This document shows, one piece after another, positions 12,477 through 25,806 of a DNA stretch of 64,000 bases. Every line of letters begins with the position of its first letter. Positions within the stretch are counted from its first letter, which is position 1. The notes under the pieces are model-generated. The model was not told where the DNA came from. It searched no databases and saw only the letters and a list, made by a program, of their open reading frames with translations. Origin of the DNA: Hydra vulgaris (taxonomy: Eukaryota > Cnidaria > Hydrozoa > Anthoathecata > Hydridae); the NCBI RefSeq assembly GCF_038396675.1, contig NC_088932.1, positions 23,430,001 through 23,494,000 on the forward strand, in the 5' to 3' direction. The position numbers and the translations under genes were made by a program.

Positions 12477-14150
12477 ATGGATTCATGTGATTTTGGAGAA
12501 AAGTTAAATGATACTTGTCATAAACTAAGTTATTGTAGAAAGATTGATTTAAAGAAATTTGATTGCTATAGAGAAGATGCCAGAGAAAACAGTAGGTAGA
12601 AAACAACACATGCAAAAGCGCCTTATTTTATGTAATCTTAAAGAACTTTATGTTTCTTTTAAAACTAAATATCCTCAAGAAGTTATTGGATTTTCTAAGT
12701 TTTGCAGTTTAAGACCAAAATGGTGTATAACTGTTGGAGCATCAGGCACTCATTCTGTTTGTGTATGTACCCTCCACCAAAATGCAATACTCTTGACCAA
12801 TGCTATACAAATAAAATGTACTTACAAAGATCTGATGACAAAAGTTGTTTGTGATGTTACAAGTAATGAGTGTATGGTTCATCGATGTCCGAACTGTCCA
12901 GGTATAGTTTCTTTAAAGAAGTTTCTGGATGCACAACTAATTGACAATGACGAGGAGGTGTCATTCAATCAGTGGCAGAAAAAAGACAGAACAACATTGA
13001 TCTATCAGACAACAACAATGGAAGAATACAAATTGATGTTATCAAAGGCAATAAACAAGTTAACAGCTCTTTCCTACATTGCAAAATGTCAAGCAAGATA
13101 TCTAAAGCAACAAAAGGAAAATTTAGCAAAAGGCTGCTGTATTGTCTTAGGTGACTTTGCAGAAAACTTTACTTTTGTGATTCAAGATGAAATCCAAAGT
13201 TACCATTGGTGCAAAAGTCAATGCACATTGCACCCCGTTGCCCTCTATTTATTAAACGAAAATGACCAACTTGAAGAAAAATCGTTTTGCTTCATGTCAG
13301 AAGATAATGAGCATGACACTGGTTTTGTGTATGAAGTTCAAACACAAATAGTTAACTATTTAAAAGAATATTATCCTAAAATTTCAAAGATTCTTTATTT
13401 TTCTGATGGTTGTGCTGCACAGTATAAAAATCACAAAAACCTTTACAATATCTGTCTCCATAAAAATGATTTTGACATTGATGCAGAGTGGACATTTTTT
13501 GCTACAAGCCATGGTAAGTCACTATGTGATGGTATTGGTGGCACTGTAAAACGATTAACTACAAATGCAAGTCTACAAAGGCCCATAAATGACCAGATAT
13601 TGAATTGTAACAAAATGTTTGACTACTGTACTAACAATATTAAAGGGATTATTGGTTTTAAGATTGAAAAAGAAAGACTGACAGAATTGCGCACCACTTT
13701 GAAAACACGTTTTGAGCTAAGTAAAACAATTCCTGGAACTAGGAGCTATCATCAATTTAAACCAGAATCTATAGATACTATTAGCTTTAAACGAACAAGT
13801 GAAGATGTTCATATAACAGGCATTTTTCTTTTTCTGGAATTCAAAGTTCTCAAAATGATCAGCAAAATAACATTGATGCCTTGAAATTGGGTGAATTCAT
13901 TATGTGTAAATATGATGCGTTTGATTGGATTGGTATGATCAATGAAATTGATAATATAGAGCAAGATGTTATGGTAACACTCATGCACCCGCACGGTCCT
14001 TTTAATAATTTTTTCTGGCCATCTAGAGTAGATGAGTGTAGGGTGAAAACTACCAACATAACTTGTATAATTGATGCACCTGTAACAACAAATGGACATT
14101 TTTATACTTTGACCATCGATGCATCTAAGCTAATCTTAACATTATCTTGA
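12477..14150 (+). pseudogene. Transposase-like gene of the long-TIR element, two frameshifts
   Basis: The main open frame is 12577-13884, starting with MPEKTVGRKQH if ATG is required. Upstream, ATG 12477 opens MDSCDFGEKLNDTCHK in another frame, which should join near 12590. Downstream, frame 13881-14150 ends in MHPHGPFNNFFWP and should join near 13825. Visible motifs are CVCTLHQN, CMVHRCPNCPG, DFAENFTF, QSYHWCKSQ, YFSDGCAAQYKNHKN and FFATSHGKSLCDGIGGTVKR. The conserved acidic D in the SDG box and the HGK/CDG block resemble a metal-ion nuclease core of the RNase H type, but that is inference. I have seen similar proteins in cnidarian and arthropod genomes but cannot name the family. It sits between the two TIRs. 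Confidence 0.8.
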
Positions 14151-14220
14151 CTTTCTTTTTTTTGTATTTTATTTTGTAAATAATGAAGTAAAACAGAACA
14201 AGTATAAAGCAATAACAATT

Positions 14221-15170
14221 TTTGAATACAATATTTTCAAAGTTATCTTAAATTTAAGACACATTTATGTGTTTAAAAAAAAAAAAAAAATTTTTTTGAG
14301 AAAAAATGTGGGGCATGGTCCCAGGTGCCCCAGCCTCATGGACCATCTGGTTGTCTGACTTGAAACAATTTTAACGCATGTTCATCAGGACTACACAAAT
14401 GCTGAAAGTTTCAGAGCTGCAGCTTGTCTGGAAGATAGTGAAAAATTCATCTCAAGATTCTGCTCAAAAAAGTGGGGCACATGCCCCCAGCCCCCTCCCC
14501 TAGTTTATTGGGCTCTTTTTTATTTCTTTCTCTTGTTTATTAACACTAAAAAAATACAGAAACTTTCATAGCTCTAGCTAGTCTGAAAGGTAGTGGAAAA
14601 TGTATTGCAAGATTCCGCTACAGAAAAGTGGGGCCTGTGCCCCCTTATCCATATATGGAAGTCCATATACTTGCAGATCAAAATTCTTATGTTTACGGAA
14701 AGATCATAAAATTTAGAATAATGTGTAAAATATTTTTTTTTAATACCATCAAGGCAACGTGGGTTTCTTGAGCATCAAAATCAGGTATATAAAAAATTGC
14801 CTAAATTGATTTAAATTGATAATTACAGGTACTTAAAAATATTTTTTTATATTTTTGATTATTTCATTGGATTCTTCAACCCTGAAAATAGTCAGGTACA
14901 AATTTTTAAGTCAAAATATCAAATATTTTTAAAGCTATGTGACTTGGAACCTTTAAACAAAGGTCTGGGTTCTGAGAGGACAAGAGGGGCCTGGCCAAGA
15001 TCATATGAAAGTAAAATGATCATATTTCAGGATCCTCTTGGAGCTAGAGGCTAAAATTTTCAAGAATTTCTTGTTTTACTAAGTACTCTCAACTGTATAA
15101 AAATCAGCAAAATCTGAGACGTATGGTGACATTTTTGAAATTTTCTGGCTCAATTGACATTGAATTTCCC
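14221..15170. repeat. Right long terminal inverted repeat
   Basis: Reverse-complement partner of 10930-11866, with scattered substitutions and small indels (for example a longer A tract near 14275). The divergence indicates an old insertion. Confidence 0.92.
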
Positions 15171-15930
15171 TATGGTTACTTTACCGGTGTGGTAGCATAT
15201 GCGGATGATTTCATACTTTTAAGCTCTACCCTTTCTGGTCTCAAAAAGCTGATAAAAACATACAATATTTACAGTAATTTAAATTGTATTAAAATAAATG
15301 CCAAAAAAAACTCAGTTCTTGATTTCAGGTAAAGCATAAATACAAATCAGTACGATAACAATTTTTAGTAACAAAATAAATCTTCAGAATAAACTTAGAC
15401 ATCTGGGTCTCGCATGGGATACTAAACATTCAATTTTTGCTTCACTCAGTAATGCAAATGTTGATTAAAAAATCTCAAACTTTAGAACTGTTGTTTAAAC
15501 TCTTATTCAATCTGGAATCCGGTTTGCCCACTTAAGTTCTATTTCCTATATATATAAATTATTAGCAGTCCCTACCTTCACTTATGGTATGGAGCTATGT
15601 GAAAATAATTCTGCTTTGATTCAACAAAATAAATTTAACTTTTTTCTTTGTCTTTTTAATAATAAAAGAACTGCAGACATTATTTTTTTACAACTGAAAC
15701 ACCCCTTATTTCAACTTTCGTTTGTTGGCGATATCCAGGACTTATGCCATTTTCAGACATTAAATTTTCAAAATTTAATTCAAAATAAAAAGAAGGTAAA
15801 AATAGCACTTTCTAAAAGTGAAATTCCCTCCGAAGTTGAACAAACTTTGAAGTATGCAATATAGTGCTGGAATGCAAAAGAACAAAGAGGAACTTTTAAA
15901 CAAATTCTGGAAGAAAAAATTCTTAAGTGA

Positions 15931-16525
15931 AAATCACGAGAAATAACTTTCTTATTTATCATTTTACCTTGTAAATTACATTAGGTTTTAAATAAATGAA
16001 ATAAAAATAATAGTAAGTATTTTTTATAAAAAATTTTAGTTTATAAATCCAAACTAATATTTTTTACAAAAGGAGCTTAAAACTATTTAAATCTAGCTCA
16101 ACTTACAGTCTAATGTGCATTGTCTAACAGCTGTTTTATAATAATTTCAATAGAATTTAATATGCTGGTATAAGTTTTATACTTTGGTGAAAAATAAATT
16201 AAAAGCTCATTTTCGACAAATCGAGATTTACTTGGTCAATTTATCAGTGACTGAATTTGACTAATTGTTTTCTAATTTTTAATGCTGATTTTCACTGATT
16301 TTTATTATCATCTTTTTTTTTTTTTGATACCAAGTGAAAATTAATAAAGGGGGGGGGGGGAGGAGGGGTTCTTAATAAGCATAGGGTGGGTGGGAAAATT
16401 TTCCAAAAATTAATAAATATCATGTATCATGTACTCTCAAGTCCCCCCTTTTATTAGGGACTTGAGAGTACATGATACAGATCAAAGTTTAAAAGTTTAA
16501 AAAGATCAGAACTAAAACTGTTAGG
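15931..16525. other. Non-coding DNA with a G tract and a hairpin
   Basis: A run of 12 G lies at 16349-16360, followed by G-rich sequence. No gene is seen. Confidence 0.5.
16425..16477. repeat. Perfect hairpin, 21-bp arms
   Basis: Arms 16425-16445 and 16457-16477 (TATCATGTACTCTCAAGTCC and its complement) surround an 11-base loop. Confidence 0.92.
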
Positions 16526-17720
16526 TTAAAAGTAAATTATACTCAATGATTTTTTTTTGAGATTTATATGGGTATTTTTATAATAAATGGATGAACTTTG
16601 TCCCCATATTTGATAACCATAGCGTAGATGGGAACCAAAAACAACATGCCAAATATTCGCAAGGCTTTTGTAATTCAAAAAATACCCTATTTTGGTAAGC
16701 ATTCCATTTGCTTGAGTTAGTTTGATATAATTTAATTTGTTGGGTGAACAAAAGATTTTCATCTAATAATATGCCTAGATGTTTTATTTTATCAACAATA
16801 TTATTTTTTGACCACTAATTCTAAAAACAAGTTTTTTAGTAATTTTTTTGCCTTGAGATTTATATAGAACTAATTCAGTTTTTTGGGCATTAAAAAGATA
16901 CTTTTTTTATCGCAACCGTTGAACAAGTGATGCCAGTTAATAAATTAGGTGCTTAACCCTGCTAATGATTCCACAGCGCAGCGAAAAACATTTGATTACA
17001 AAAACTTAATTTTCATAAACTTTACTCTCTTATACCTTTTTTTATAATAAAGCTAGAACCTTGAGGTTTTTAGCATCAATTAGTTTAACTTAACTTCTTT
17101 CCAATCATATATAGAAACCACTATGTTTAAAATGGCTTTTTTTATATATTATTCATGTCTTAAGACCACTTTTGATAAAAAACTTGCGGCAGGACACATT
17201 TTTTCAAAAGTAATTTTTGAAAGTAAGATTTTCTAAGTTCCAAAACATATTAAATCTGTTTGAATTTGGATTTTTGAATTTGGAAATTGGAAAATTTGCT
17301 TGATTTTGGATGTTTTTTCACTCAAATTTTCCATACTTAAGGACTAGACGTTTTGTCAAAAAATCATCAGTTTTTCCAGCACAAAAAATGCAACAATTTT
17401 GGATTCAATTCACTTCTAAAAATGAAAGACCCCTCATTTTTTAAGTCTTTTTAAGCTGTATACAACTATGTTAATTTTATAAAAATATATTGACAAAAAA
17501 AAATCTTCTGAAATGGCTGACCCTGAGGAATACCTATAGATGTGAACTTAATAGTGGAAGAGATATTAACAAAAGTAATACTTTGTGGAAGATGGTTTAG
17601 ATATGATTTAAACCAGTTCAGAGAAATTCCCTTTACATCATAATGATATAGCTTTGATATTAGAACTTTATGGTTGACAGTATCGAATGCGTTTAGCAAA
17701 TCAACAAGCACTTCACAAAG
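16526..17720 (-). pseudogene. Third LINE (family C), degenerate reverse transcriptase, minus strand
   Basis: Minus-strand reading from 17711 gives VDLLNAFDTVNHKVLISKL, then WFKSYLN and GIPQG. Nearer the 3' end (16930-16762) it gives LFNAQKTELVLYKSQ, and 16762-16526 gives ANGMLTKIGYFLNYKSL and HLRYGYQIWGQ. These are the palm and C-terminal blocks of a CR1-like reverse transcriptase. The catalytic YADD block is missing between 16930 and 17466, where about 530 bp of unrelated AT-rich DNA lies. The copy is inactive. Confidence 0.78.
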
Positions 17721-18360
17721 AAAAATGTTTTTAGTCCAAAGCTTTGCATATGGTTTCAGTTATAGCTATGAGTGCTTAGTTAGTAAAGTATTTCTTTCGG
17801 AATCTAAATTGCAGACTCATAAATAAAACAAATTCCTTACTTAATCAAGTCATCCCCAGCTGGAAATCCAAGCAAATTAGATAAATTTTCTCTAAACCAT
17901 GTTTTGAAATTTTCGTCAATGTTCATTTTCTTTACAATTTTTATAACTTGATATGTGCCGGTAAGTATATGTCAATATAGCTACTTAAATAATATCAAAA
18001 TAATTTCAAAACAAAAGTAAAAAAAAATATGTTTTTAAAAGAATAATTTGTAATAATTTTAAATTAAGCAGAGCTAAACAAATCTAAATGCTATTAACAA
18101 AAACAACTATACTGCTCGATATTTGACTTGATCAATACAAATTCGCAAAAAAGATAAACAGAGGTATACGCAATATACCCATAACAGAGTAGAATAAATT
18201 ACGGTATACAAACCATAAAACATAAGTACTTATATCATTGCATTGATCATTAAATAAATCAACTCATTTACCTATTTTTTATGTTTATTTTTGCTCAATT
18301 AGATGATTTTAAAAACATAAAAGTATTTTGATTAAAATGCTTTGATAAAAATCATTAAAA
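17721..18360. other. AT-rich DNA, no gene seen
   Basis: The left 130 bp may still be LINE C upstream sequence in a broken frame. Nothing else is recognised. Confidence 0.4.
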
Positions 18361-18626
18361 TGTATAAAATGCTTAAGTGGGCAAAACAAAATAAAAAATA
18401 GACCATCGATGTCTGTAAACGTGGACCGACGTGTCGAATTTTTAAATCTTTGATTTTAAAAGAAGATTGCTTTTCTGAAAATAAAATCGTTGAATGTATG
18501 ATAAAACAGTGTGTATTATTGACTGTAAACCATAGTGGAAGTAGTGTTAAGGTGTGGGGCTGTTTTGGTTGGAATGCCACTGATGAAATAGTAAAAATAG
18601 AGAGAGTAATAGCAAAAGTAGTTTAA
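18361..18626 (+). pseudogene. Tc1/mariner transposase fragment
   Basis: In one plus-strand frame, 18517-18625 reads TVNHSGSSVKVWGCFGWNA, matching the VKHGGGSVMVWGCF block between the first and second catalytic acids of Tc1 transposases (compare [15 protein letters not shown] at 58100 in this window). Upstream sequence is compatible but shifted. There are no TIRs nearby, so it is an old fragment. Confidence 0.7.
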
Positions 18627-18720
18627 TAGGCCTATTAAAAAGTCATGCCATACCTTTGGAAATTTAGGTTAATGGGAAGACATTTTTTTTAAAGAAAATG
18701 ACTTGAAGTTTAAATTTAAA

Positions 18721-18879
18721 ACAGGGCCGACGACACGAGTTTCGAAATAATGACACAATCTTAATTAATTTTTACAAAAGAATCTTCTATATCTAGAATT
18801 TCCTTTAAAAAAAAATGTCCTTTAGAAAAATGTTGGGGGAAAAGTGCCCCCTTCGGCCCCCCAGTGTCGTCAGCACTGT
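18721..18879. mobile_element. Short MITE-like element
   Basis: Imperfect inverted ends begin ACAGGGCCGACGACAC (left) and, as reverse complement, ACAGTGCTGACGACAC (right). The interior is 160 bp and non-coding, with G/C runs at the right end. Confidence 0.6.
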
Positions 18880-19868
<989 letters not shown>

Positions 19869-19932
19869 TAATTGCTCTGTTCTTTTAAGAACATTGAGCA
19901 CTCTATTGTGTAGAATACTTTTTAAAGTTGTT

Positions 19933-19937
<5 letters not shown>

Positions 19938-20029
<92 letters not shown>

Positions 20030-20030
20030 G
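19938..20030. repeat. (TA)n microsatellite
   Basis: Pure TA followed by three GTAT units. Confidence 0.97.
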
Positions 20031-20128
20031 TATGTATGTATAGGGCAACCGAGAGCTACTTTGACGCTCAAGAAATAGCAGCAATTAGATGCCCCTTAGC
20101 ATGCATATTTTTAAATTAAAAGCTCGTA

Positions 20129-20341
20129 TAAGGAATTGTCCATAAATTACGCAACGCTAAATTAATTTATAAAAACAGAAGTAGGAGATCTTAAGCTCTT
20201 TTACGCAGCGATTTTCTTTATACTTAATACGTTGTTTTGATTTTTTTTTTTTAAATAAGACTCTGCGAGGGAAAAACTTTGACCTTTTTCATATTGTTTA
20301 TTAGTAAAATTTAGCGTTGCGCAATTTATGGACGATCCTAA
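20129..20341. mobile_element. 213-bp MITE
   Basis: Inverted ends contain GTCCATAAATTACGCAACGC (left) and GTCCATAAATTGCGCAACGC (right, reverse complement). The interior is non-coding. Confidence 0.8.
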
Positions 20342-20480
20342 ATGACTGCGTTTTCATCTCTAATACAGCTATTTTTCATGCATATTTTCATGAACCGCAT
20401 CTAGATGAAATGACACTGATGCACTTATTTGGATTCAACCAGGTATTCAATCTAAACTGCTTCCATTAAATGTTACGGAC

Positions 20481-20672
20481 TCAATCAGGTTTGTAAGGCA
20501 GCCTTTGTGGTAAACAAACCCATGTTGAGACTTTGATATTAAATTGTGCACAGTTTTTCATAATCCTATCTATGATAATTCTCTCCGTTACCTTGCACGG
20601 TATTGGTGAGAGACATCTGCTTGTAGTTAAAAGTCTTGACTTTGTTTCCTTTTTTGAGGGTAGTCGAGACAT
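20481..20672 (-). pseudogene. LINE reverse transcriptase scrap
   Basis: Minus-strand frames give SLTNTVQG in one frame and SPIPCKVTERIIIDRIMKN in another. Together they match the SLTS(V)PCK.ME.II block of CR1/L2-type reverse transcriptases, also seen at 54070-54110 on the plus strand. Too short and broken to classify. Confidence 0.5.
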
Positions 20673-21684
20673 TTGATTTGTGTTGAGATTTCAAAACTCC
20701 TTAGGAAGTCGTTAAACTTAAGCAAGTTGATTAAATTAGTTTTTTTTTATTTTGCTATTTGAATTTGTGATGAAATTTTCTGAAACAACCTGACAAAGTT
20801 TATCTTAAACAATAAAATATTTTGTTTGGATTAAATCTAATGCTTATTTCAATACCGTCAATATAATAAATAAATAAAAAAATTTTATTATATTATTTAT
20901 TATATTGGTCTCCACCAACCAAAGAAAAAAGATATTTAAAACTATAATTCTTAGGTAATATAAATAAAGTTAATTGCTTTACACATCTATAATATCTTAT
21001 TAAAAAAAATAATTTTTTTACATTCTTGCAATTTAAATTTTATTATGTTTTTTTTTTTCTTTGTCTTTTGTTTTCTGGCGCCCAGATCACGTGTTGAACT
21101 TAGTGAAAAGGTTTTGATATTAGAAACTATTGAGACTGAAAACAAATCAGTGTACAGAACGAGCAATCAAGAGTCTTCAATACCTTTTTGACATCTCTAA
21201 AAAGGAAGAGAATCACCTTAAATTTATTTTGTCTAATAAAACATAAGAATTGTTTATTACGCTTTAATTAAACTGAATGCTACACAACATTTTTTCGATA
21301 TATACAGTAGCTTTTTTAACGGTAAAATTGTTGTTTAAGTTTTTGATTTTATATTTATTTGTAATTTATTATGTTATAGTATAACAATAAACTGTTAAAT
21401 GCTTACAAACTACATAATGACTTTAATTTAAAAAAATGAGAGATAAATAATAGTTTGAAATTTTATTCATACCTTTTATATATGATAAATTTGAATTTTT
21501 GGTTCGTAAGTGACCTTTTCCAACAAGTAAATCATAAGCAAGTCAAAATTCAAAATTTCATATCAAAAATTAAATACGCAAAGTAATTAAATAAATAATA
21601 AAGATCTTGTTAGTATAATATATAAGATGAGCTTAAAATAATACACAGGCGTAGGAAATAAAATATGATACAAAACAAAAGTAA
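20673..21684. other. AT-rich DNA; possible helix-turn-helix scrap at 21080-21200
   Basis: The plus-strand frame at about 21080 reads RSRVELSEKVLILETIE, which could be the start of a pogo/CENP-B-type DNA-binding domain, but it ends after about 40 codons. The remainder shows nothing. Confidence 0.3.
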
Positions 21685-21965
21685 TTGCAACCGTGGCGCA
21701 GTTGTTAGAGTTCTGGTTAAGGACCAACAGACCCGAGGTTCGATGCCACCTCCAGCCCAATAAACGTCATTGGTAAGGAAGAAGGGGTGAATGTCCTAGT
21801 TAGATACTCTGCCGCGGTGCTCTGTGATAAGACTTCTGGGAGCACCTTAATAACCACACAAAATTACAGGTAAATGTACCTTAAAATGTATGCGCACCTT
21901 AAAATGCTAGTAATTGAACTTTGGTCTCTTATGTTTTCAAATCAATTTAAATAAGGTTTATATTA
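21685..21965 (+). mobile_element. tRNA-derived SINE
   Basis: The head has a Pol III A box (GTGGCGCAGTTGTTAGAG) and a B box (GAGGTTCGATGCC) about 30 bp apart. The body has no tRNA acceptor pairing and runs into an unrelated tail ending near TTGAACTTTGGTCTC. It is not a working tRNA gene because the cloverleaf cannot be completed. Confidence 0.75.
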
Positions 21966-22244
21966 TACAAGAAAGTAACCGAGGCATAAAAGAATATAAT
22001 TTAAAACACTAAGTCCATTCAATGTCAAGTATACTCTGGCAACTGATGATATTGTGTTTTACCTTGATACTTTTTCTAAAAATTAAAACACATATTTTCA
22101 CATAAAACATAAAATTTTTGTCACTTTTGGTTTAATACCATCAACTTTGCAGGACTGCTTACTACAAACTGACTTTAAAACATGATTGCAATTAGTAAGT
22201 TGTAGCTAAATACGCAACACCTTCCTTTACATTAATATTGATCT

Positions 22245-23945
22245 TTGAATTTGATAAATTGTTCTTTTATTATTGCTCGAATTTTGTTATTCACCTGCTT
22301 CATCTGGTCTTTTTTTTTTTTCTCGTTTTCTTTTTCAGTTACCGCTTCTAAGACATTTTCCCCCTCAATTGATCCATGTTGTTGTAATGAATTTCTTTTT
22401 ATGGCTTTTATACAGATGTCTTTTGGGGTAGCCTTTGATTATGCTAGCAATTTTAGAACACCTTCGGTAGGTAATGGAGATAAAGTAAGATCATGGATAA
22501 CTCTATATGCGTTTTCAAGTTTTGTTCTGTAATAATCACGAGAAACTGTTCTAACTTCGTGAGGGATGAAACAATTAGGACATTTTGTACAGAGCATTGT
22601 TTTGGGGTTTGAGAAGACTGAATAGTTGGTATACATCTCGCTGCTGTTCAAATTTATCATTTTACATCAAGTTAACATTTAGATCTGACTCTGCAGGACC
22701 AACTACTTTTGCTGCTTTGATTAAAGATTCTTTTGTTTTCCATGATGAGCATGTCTCTCCTAATATTTCCATGAACCCATAACGATCAATTGTTATCATA
22801 CTAGAAAACAGTTTAGATTTACGTGTTTGAAAATGATGGTGTGAACAATGGTTTACTTAATTCAACACTCGCGTTACACCTGTTGTGTCTGGCGGACCAA
22901 CATAAATCGAATTTGTTTTTCACAAAAATAATGAAGGACACGTACGTCAAACCTTGAAGAGTGACCTTCTGTTAGTGCCATCACAGTTCTCTCTACATTT
23001 TTCTCTATTAAAAATTATTGAATTGCTATCAAAGAATTTACACAAATCAAGTAGAGAATTGTGATCTAGTACTCCATGTTCTGTAGTTGGTATAAGCAAA
23101 TTTGGAACCTTTTCTACAGTGGATTTTGGTGCCATTTTGCTGGTTACTCCTTTTCCTGATAATATTGCATGGTAATTAACTACATCCCTAATACAAGACA
23201 CAAGTGGGTGAATAGTAATAAAATCTCTGTTCTCGGATATCATTTGATAGCAACTGTCACCATTTTCAGCAAACATTAATTCACTTGCACTCCCGTCAAC
23301 TCCAAAGTTAACGAACTGTGGAGTTTCATCATGATTAAACATACCTTTAGTATCTATTATACCGTACTACACTCCTTCTCAAGTACAAGTATACCTAAAG
23401 AACAGTGAAAAAACATTATATTTCATTTTAAGTTCTTTGGCTAGTTCGTGACTTCTACACATTTCTCTTGTGCAACTTAAAGCACGGTTTATAGAAGCTC
23501 TACCTTATCTCTTTTGAGTTAGACTGGGGGTGCTTTACCATGAATTTTGACCAGAAAGAACGCGATAGTTTATTTGTGAGTATTGCTCGTTCTGCATTAG
23601 GTGAAAGCTTGCAGTACAAACGATAATTTTTCAGGTTTTTATCAGCATGCATACGATACTTTATTATATTAAAAACGCGGGTAGTTCTTTTTTTGTAATA
23701 CCTTGCAGACATCTGTTTTTATTTTTTTACACACAATACTAGTGCATTCTCGTTATCCTTTGTCAAAATTAAATGATGGTTTTTATTTTCACCAGTTTTA
23801 GCACCATCTAAAATGCGATTTATAGTTCTGGGATTAACATTATAACCACCTTGTTTAACAGATTTGTAGCCTCGACAGTTTGTTTTTTTTTACAAAAATC
23901 CAATGCATTTGCTAAAATGTTTTCGTTCAATTCTATTTTGTCTCT
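22245..23945 (-). pseudogene. Pogo/DDE_1-type transposase, degenerate
   Basis: On the minus strand, 23945-23500 reads ELNENILANALDFCKKK, a PRTINRILDGAKTG helix-turn-helix region in a second frame, and LSRSFWSKFMVKHP. The DDE core follows with IIDTKGMFNHDETPQFVNFG (first acid in NHDE), FITIHPLVSC, SKMAPKS and DHNSLLDL (23342-22947). Further on come VGPPDTTGVT (second acid), LFSSMITIDRYGFMEILGE and NVNLM. It carries many stops and frameshifts. The family is Tc1/mariner-pogo by motif style. No TIRs were located. Confidence 0.75.
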
Positions 23946-25264
23946 GTAAGAAGCTCAGCCCCGTCTTTACCCGTGTCTAGCTTAGGCAGCCGCTGTGGGG
24001 CCATTGAATTTGGAGAGGCCAGCCATTAGATATAAATTTTTTTTAATTAATTAAAAAATAACTTTCTTCAAACGATTTATATAAATTGAAAAAATGTCAC
24101 AATTTACTTTTATATACTATTTTTAAATCTTGAACCTGGTAAAAAATAAAAAAATAAAAAAAAGGAAACAAGTAGTTTTCTTGCATATTCGAGAAAGAAA
24201 ATTTGTCTGCTGCATTGTTTGCACAAGAGATGGGGAAACAAATTTAAAAAAGAAATCTTTTTTTCTGAATTCTTCTCTTAAAAGTAAAGTAATTCAAATA
24301 ATTTTTATACGTGAAAATAAAAGTGAAAAATTATCAGAACTTTCAGAATAAAAAAAGTCAACATTGATCAAGCAGAAGTCTAAAGTGATGAATAACATTA
24401 ATATGGATGAACCTAGCAAGAAAAAGAGCGGATGCAAAAGAAAGAAAGAATAACATTAATATGGATGAAACAAGCAAGAAAAAGAGCAGATGCAAAAGAA
24501 AGAAAGAAGCAAAAAAAAAACGATTTAAAATTCTAAATGTTGTTGCATCCCTGCAAATGTTGACAATATTTTTTGCTAATAAACAATCCGATGCATATTT
24601 ACAAGTGTACTTGGCGAAAAATTAGATCAGAACGTCGAAGTATTATATACCGACGCATTACAAAGCGCGTCATGAGTCTTAAACGCAAAAAAAAAATACA
24701 CTATTTATAATACAAAAATAAACAAGTCAGAATATTAAAATCTTTCACAATTACTAACAAGTTCTGGAGGCAAAGTTCTTCCTTGATAACTCCTGTGTTT
24801 TAAAAATAAAAATGCTTGAAATTTTTGGATCCGATCTAATCAAAAGGCATCTAATCTTTCATAGTAGTAACTCTAGATATTTTTGTTGTGTGGTGTAACC
24901 TTACATTTCGGATTTGCTTATTTAGTCTTTCCTGAGCTTTCTCAGAGTATTGAGCAATTGACAAATCAAATTGCTTTGAAATGGAGCAACCATGTATCAG
25001 AATTTTGTGAACACTGGGGGGGGGGGGGGGAGGGAGGCATTATATACTAACTATAATATATTAATATTTATTAACTATAAATTTAGCTGTATCAGTAAGG
25101 TAAACTTACTATCGATATGGTACCCAGAGGATATTGTAATAAGGACAATGTGCACTCTCTTTAAAACTTCTATATCAACCCTTATTATTTCAGAAAAAAT
25201 TTCAGAGTTGCAAATGCTCTTCTCGAAGTATTTCAATTATTGCTATTACCAAAGCCTACTTTAG
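23946..25264. other. Non-coding stretch with a 58-bp tandem duplication and a G tract
   Basis: 24393-24450 and 24451-24508 are near-identical 58-bp copies (AACATTAATATGGATGAA to AAGAAAGAA), giving a lysine-rich frame that is not a convincing gene. A run of 14 G lies at 25017-25030. Nothing else is recognised. Confidence 0.6.
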
Positions 25265-25640
25265 CTGGTCAACAATGAGGCTAGACTTTTAAAAGTAGAA
25301 TTTCATTGTTGACCAGGTTAAAAATTCTATATGTTCTAGCTGCCACTTTTGTAAACCTTTTTACCTAGAATTAAAAAAGAGACATTAGAGTTGTGTAAAG
25401 AAGAAGAAACTGATCTTTAAACTTAAATGAGTCAGTTAAAACCTTTCTCAACAGATTTGAATAGAGTAAGTTCAGAAAAAAATTTTCTCTGAAATTTGAT
25501 TAAATCAAAGTTCAGAGAATATTTTCTCTGAACTTTGAACCACACACATTACAAGACTGAGTTGAACCACACACATTACAAGACTGTAATGTGTGTGGTT
25601 CATTTCTTCAAACCACACACATTACAGACTGAGTTGACAT
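25265..25640. repeat. Cluster of hairpins and short repeats
   Basis: Arms 25265-25279 with 25303-25317, perfect arms 25505-25519 with 25524-25538, and three direct plus one inverted copy of AACCACACACATTACA between 25550 and 25620. No gene is present. Confidence 0.8.
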
Positions 25641-25806
25641 AGTGTCAGTCAACGAATATATTACTTTCCCATCATATCAATTATCAAAGTAACCTTAATA
25701 GTTACTAATGTACCAGCAATATTCAAATCTGTCGAAAAGAGTTTTAGCTGACTGATTTTAGTTTAAAGATCAGTTTCTTTTTCTTTGCACAAATCTTTTT
25801 TACATT

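Larger units (their letters stand above)
10930..15170 (+). mobile_element. 4.24-kb DNA transposon with TIRs of about 0.94 kb and 5-bp target duplication TATGG
   Basis: It interrupts LINE B. Flanking TATGG copies lie at 10925-10929 and 15171-15175, and removal of one copy restores the LINE frame. The outer TIR ends are slightly diverged: the left reads AGTAATTCCATGTCAATTGA and the right (reverse complement) GGGAAATTCAATGTCAATTG. The interior holds one large transposase-like gene. Such long TIRs and this protein do not fit the common superfamilies I know, so it is left unclassified. Confidence 0.9.
10509..15930 (+). mobile_element. Second LINE (family B), split by a DNA transposon
   Basis: The left part (10580-10929) codes reverse transcriptase palm sequence: SLDAKKAFD, VISSLYNNSSATV, then GVRQGSILSPHFYN in a shifted frame. 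The right part (15171-15930) continues with GYFTGVVAYADDFILLSS and a C-terminal region with several stops. Removing 10930-15175 joins TSIYG to YFTGVVAYADD in frame, so the two halves are one gene. A short direct repeat occurs at the start (ACAATATAATGCAATACATG at 10513 and 10561). The clade was not determined; it differs clearly from family A. Confidence 0.87.

Noticed and set aside
18332..18580. Minus-strand 82-residue frame as a gene
   Set aside because: The opposite strand carries a Tc1 transposase block, so the minus frame is a shadow.
21688..21760. A functional tRNA gene
   Set aside because: Good Pol III boxes but no complete cloverleaf and a repeat-like body; read as SINE.
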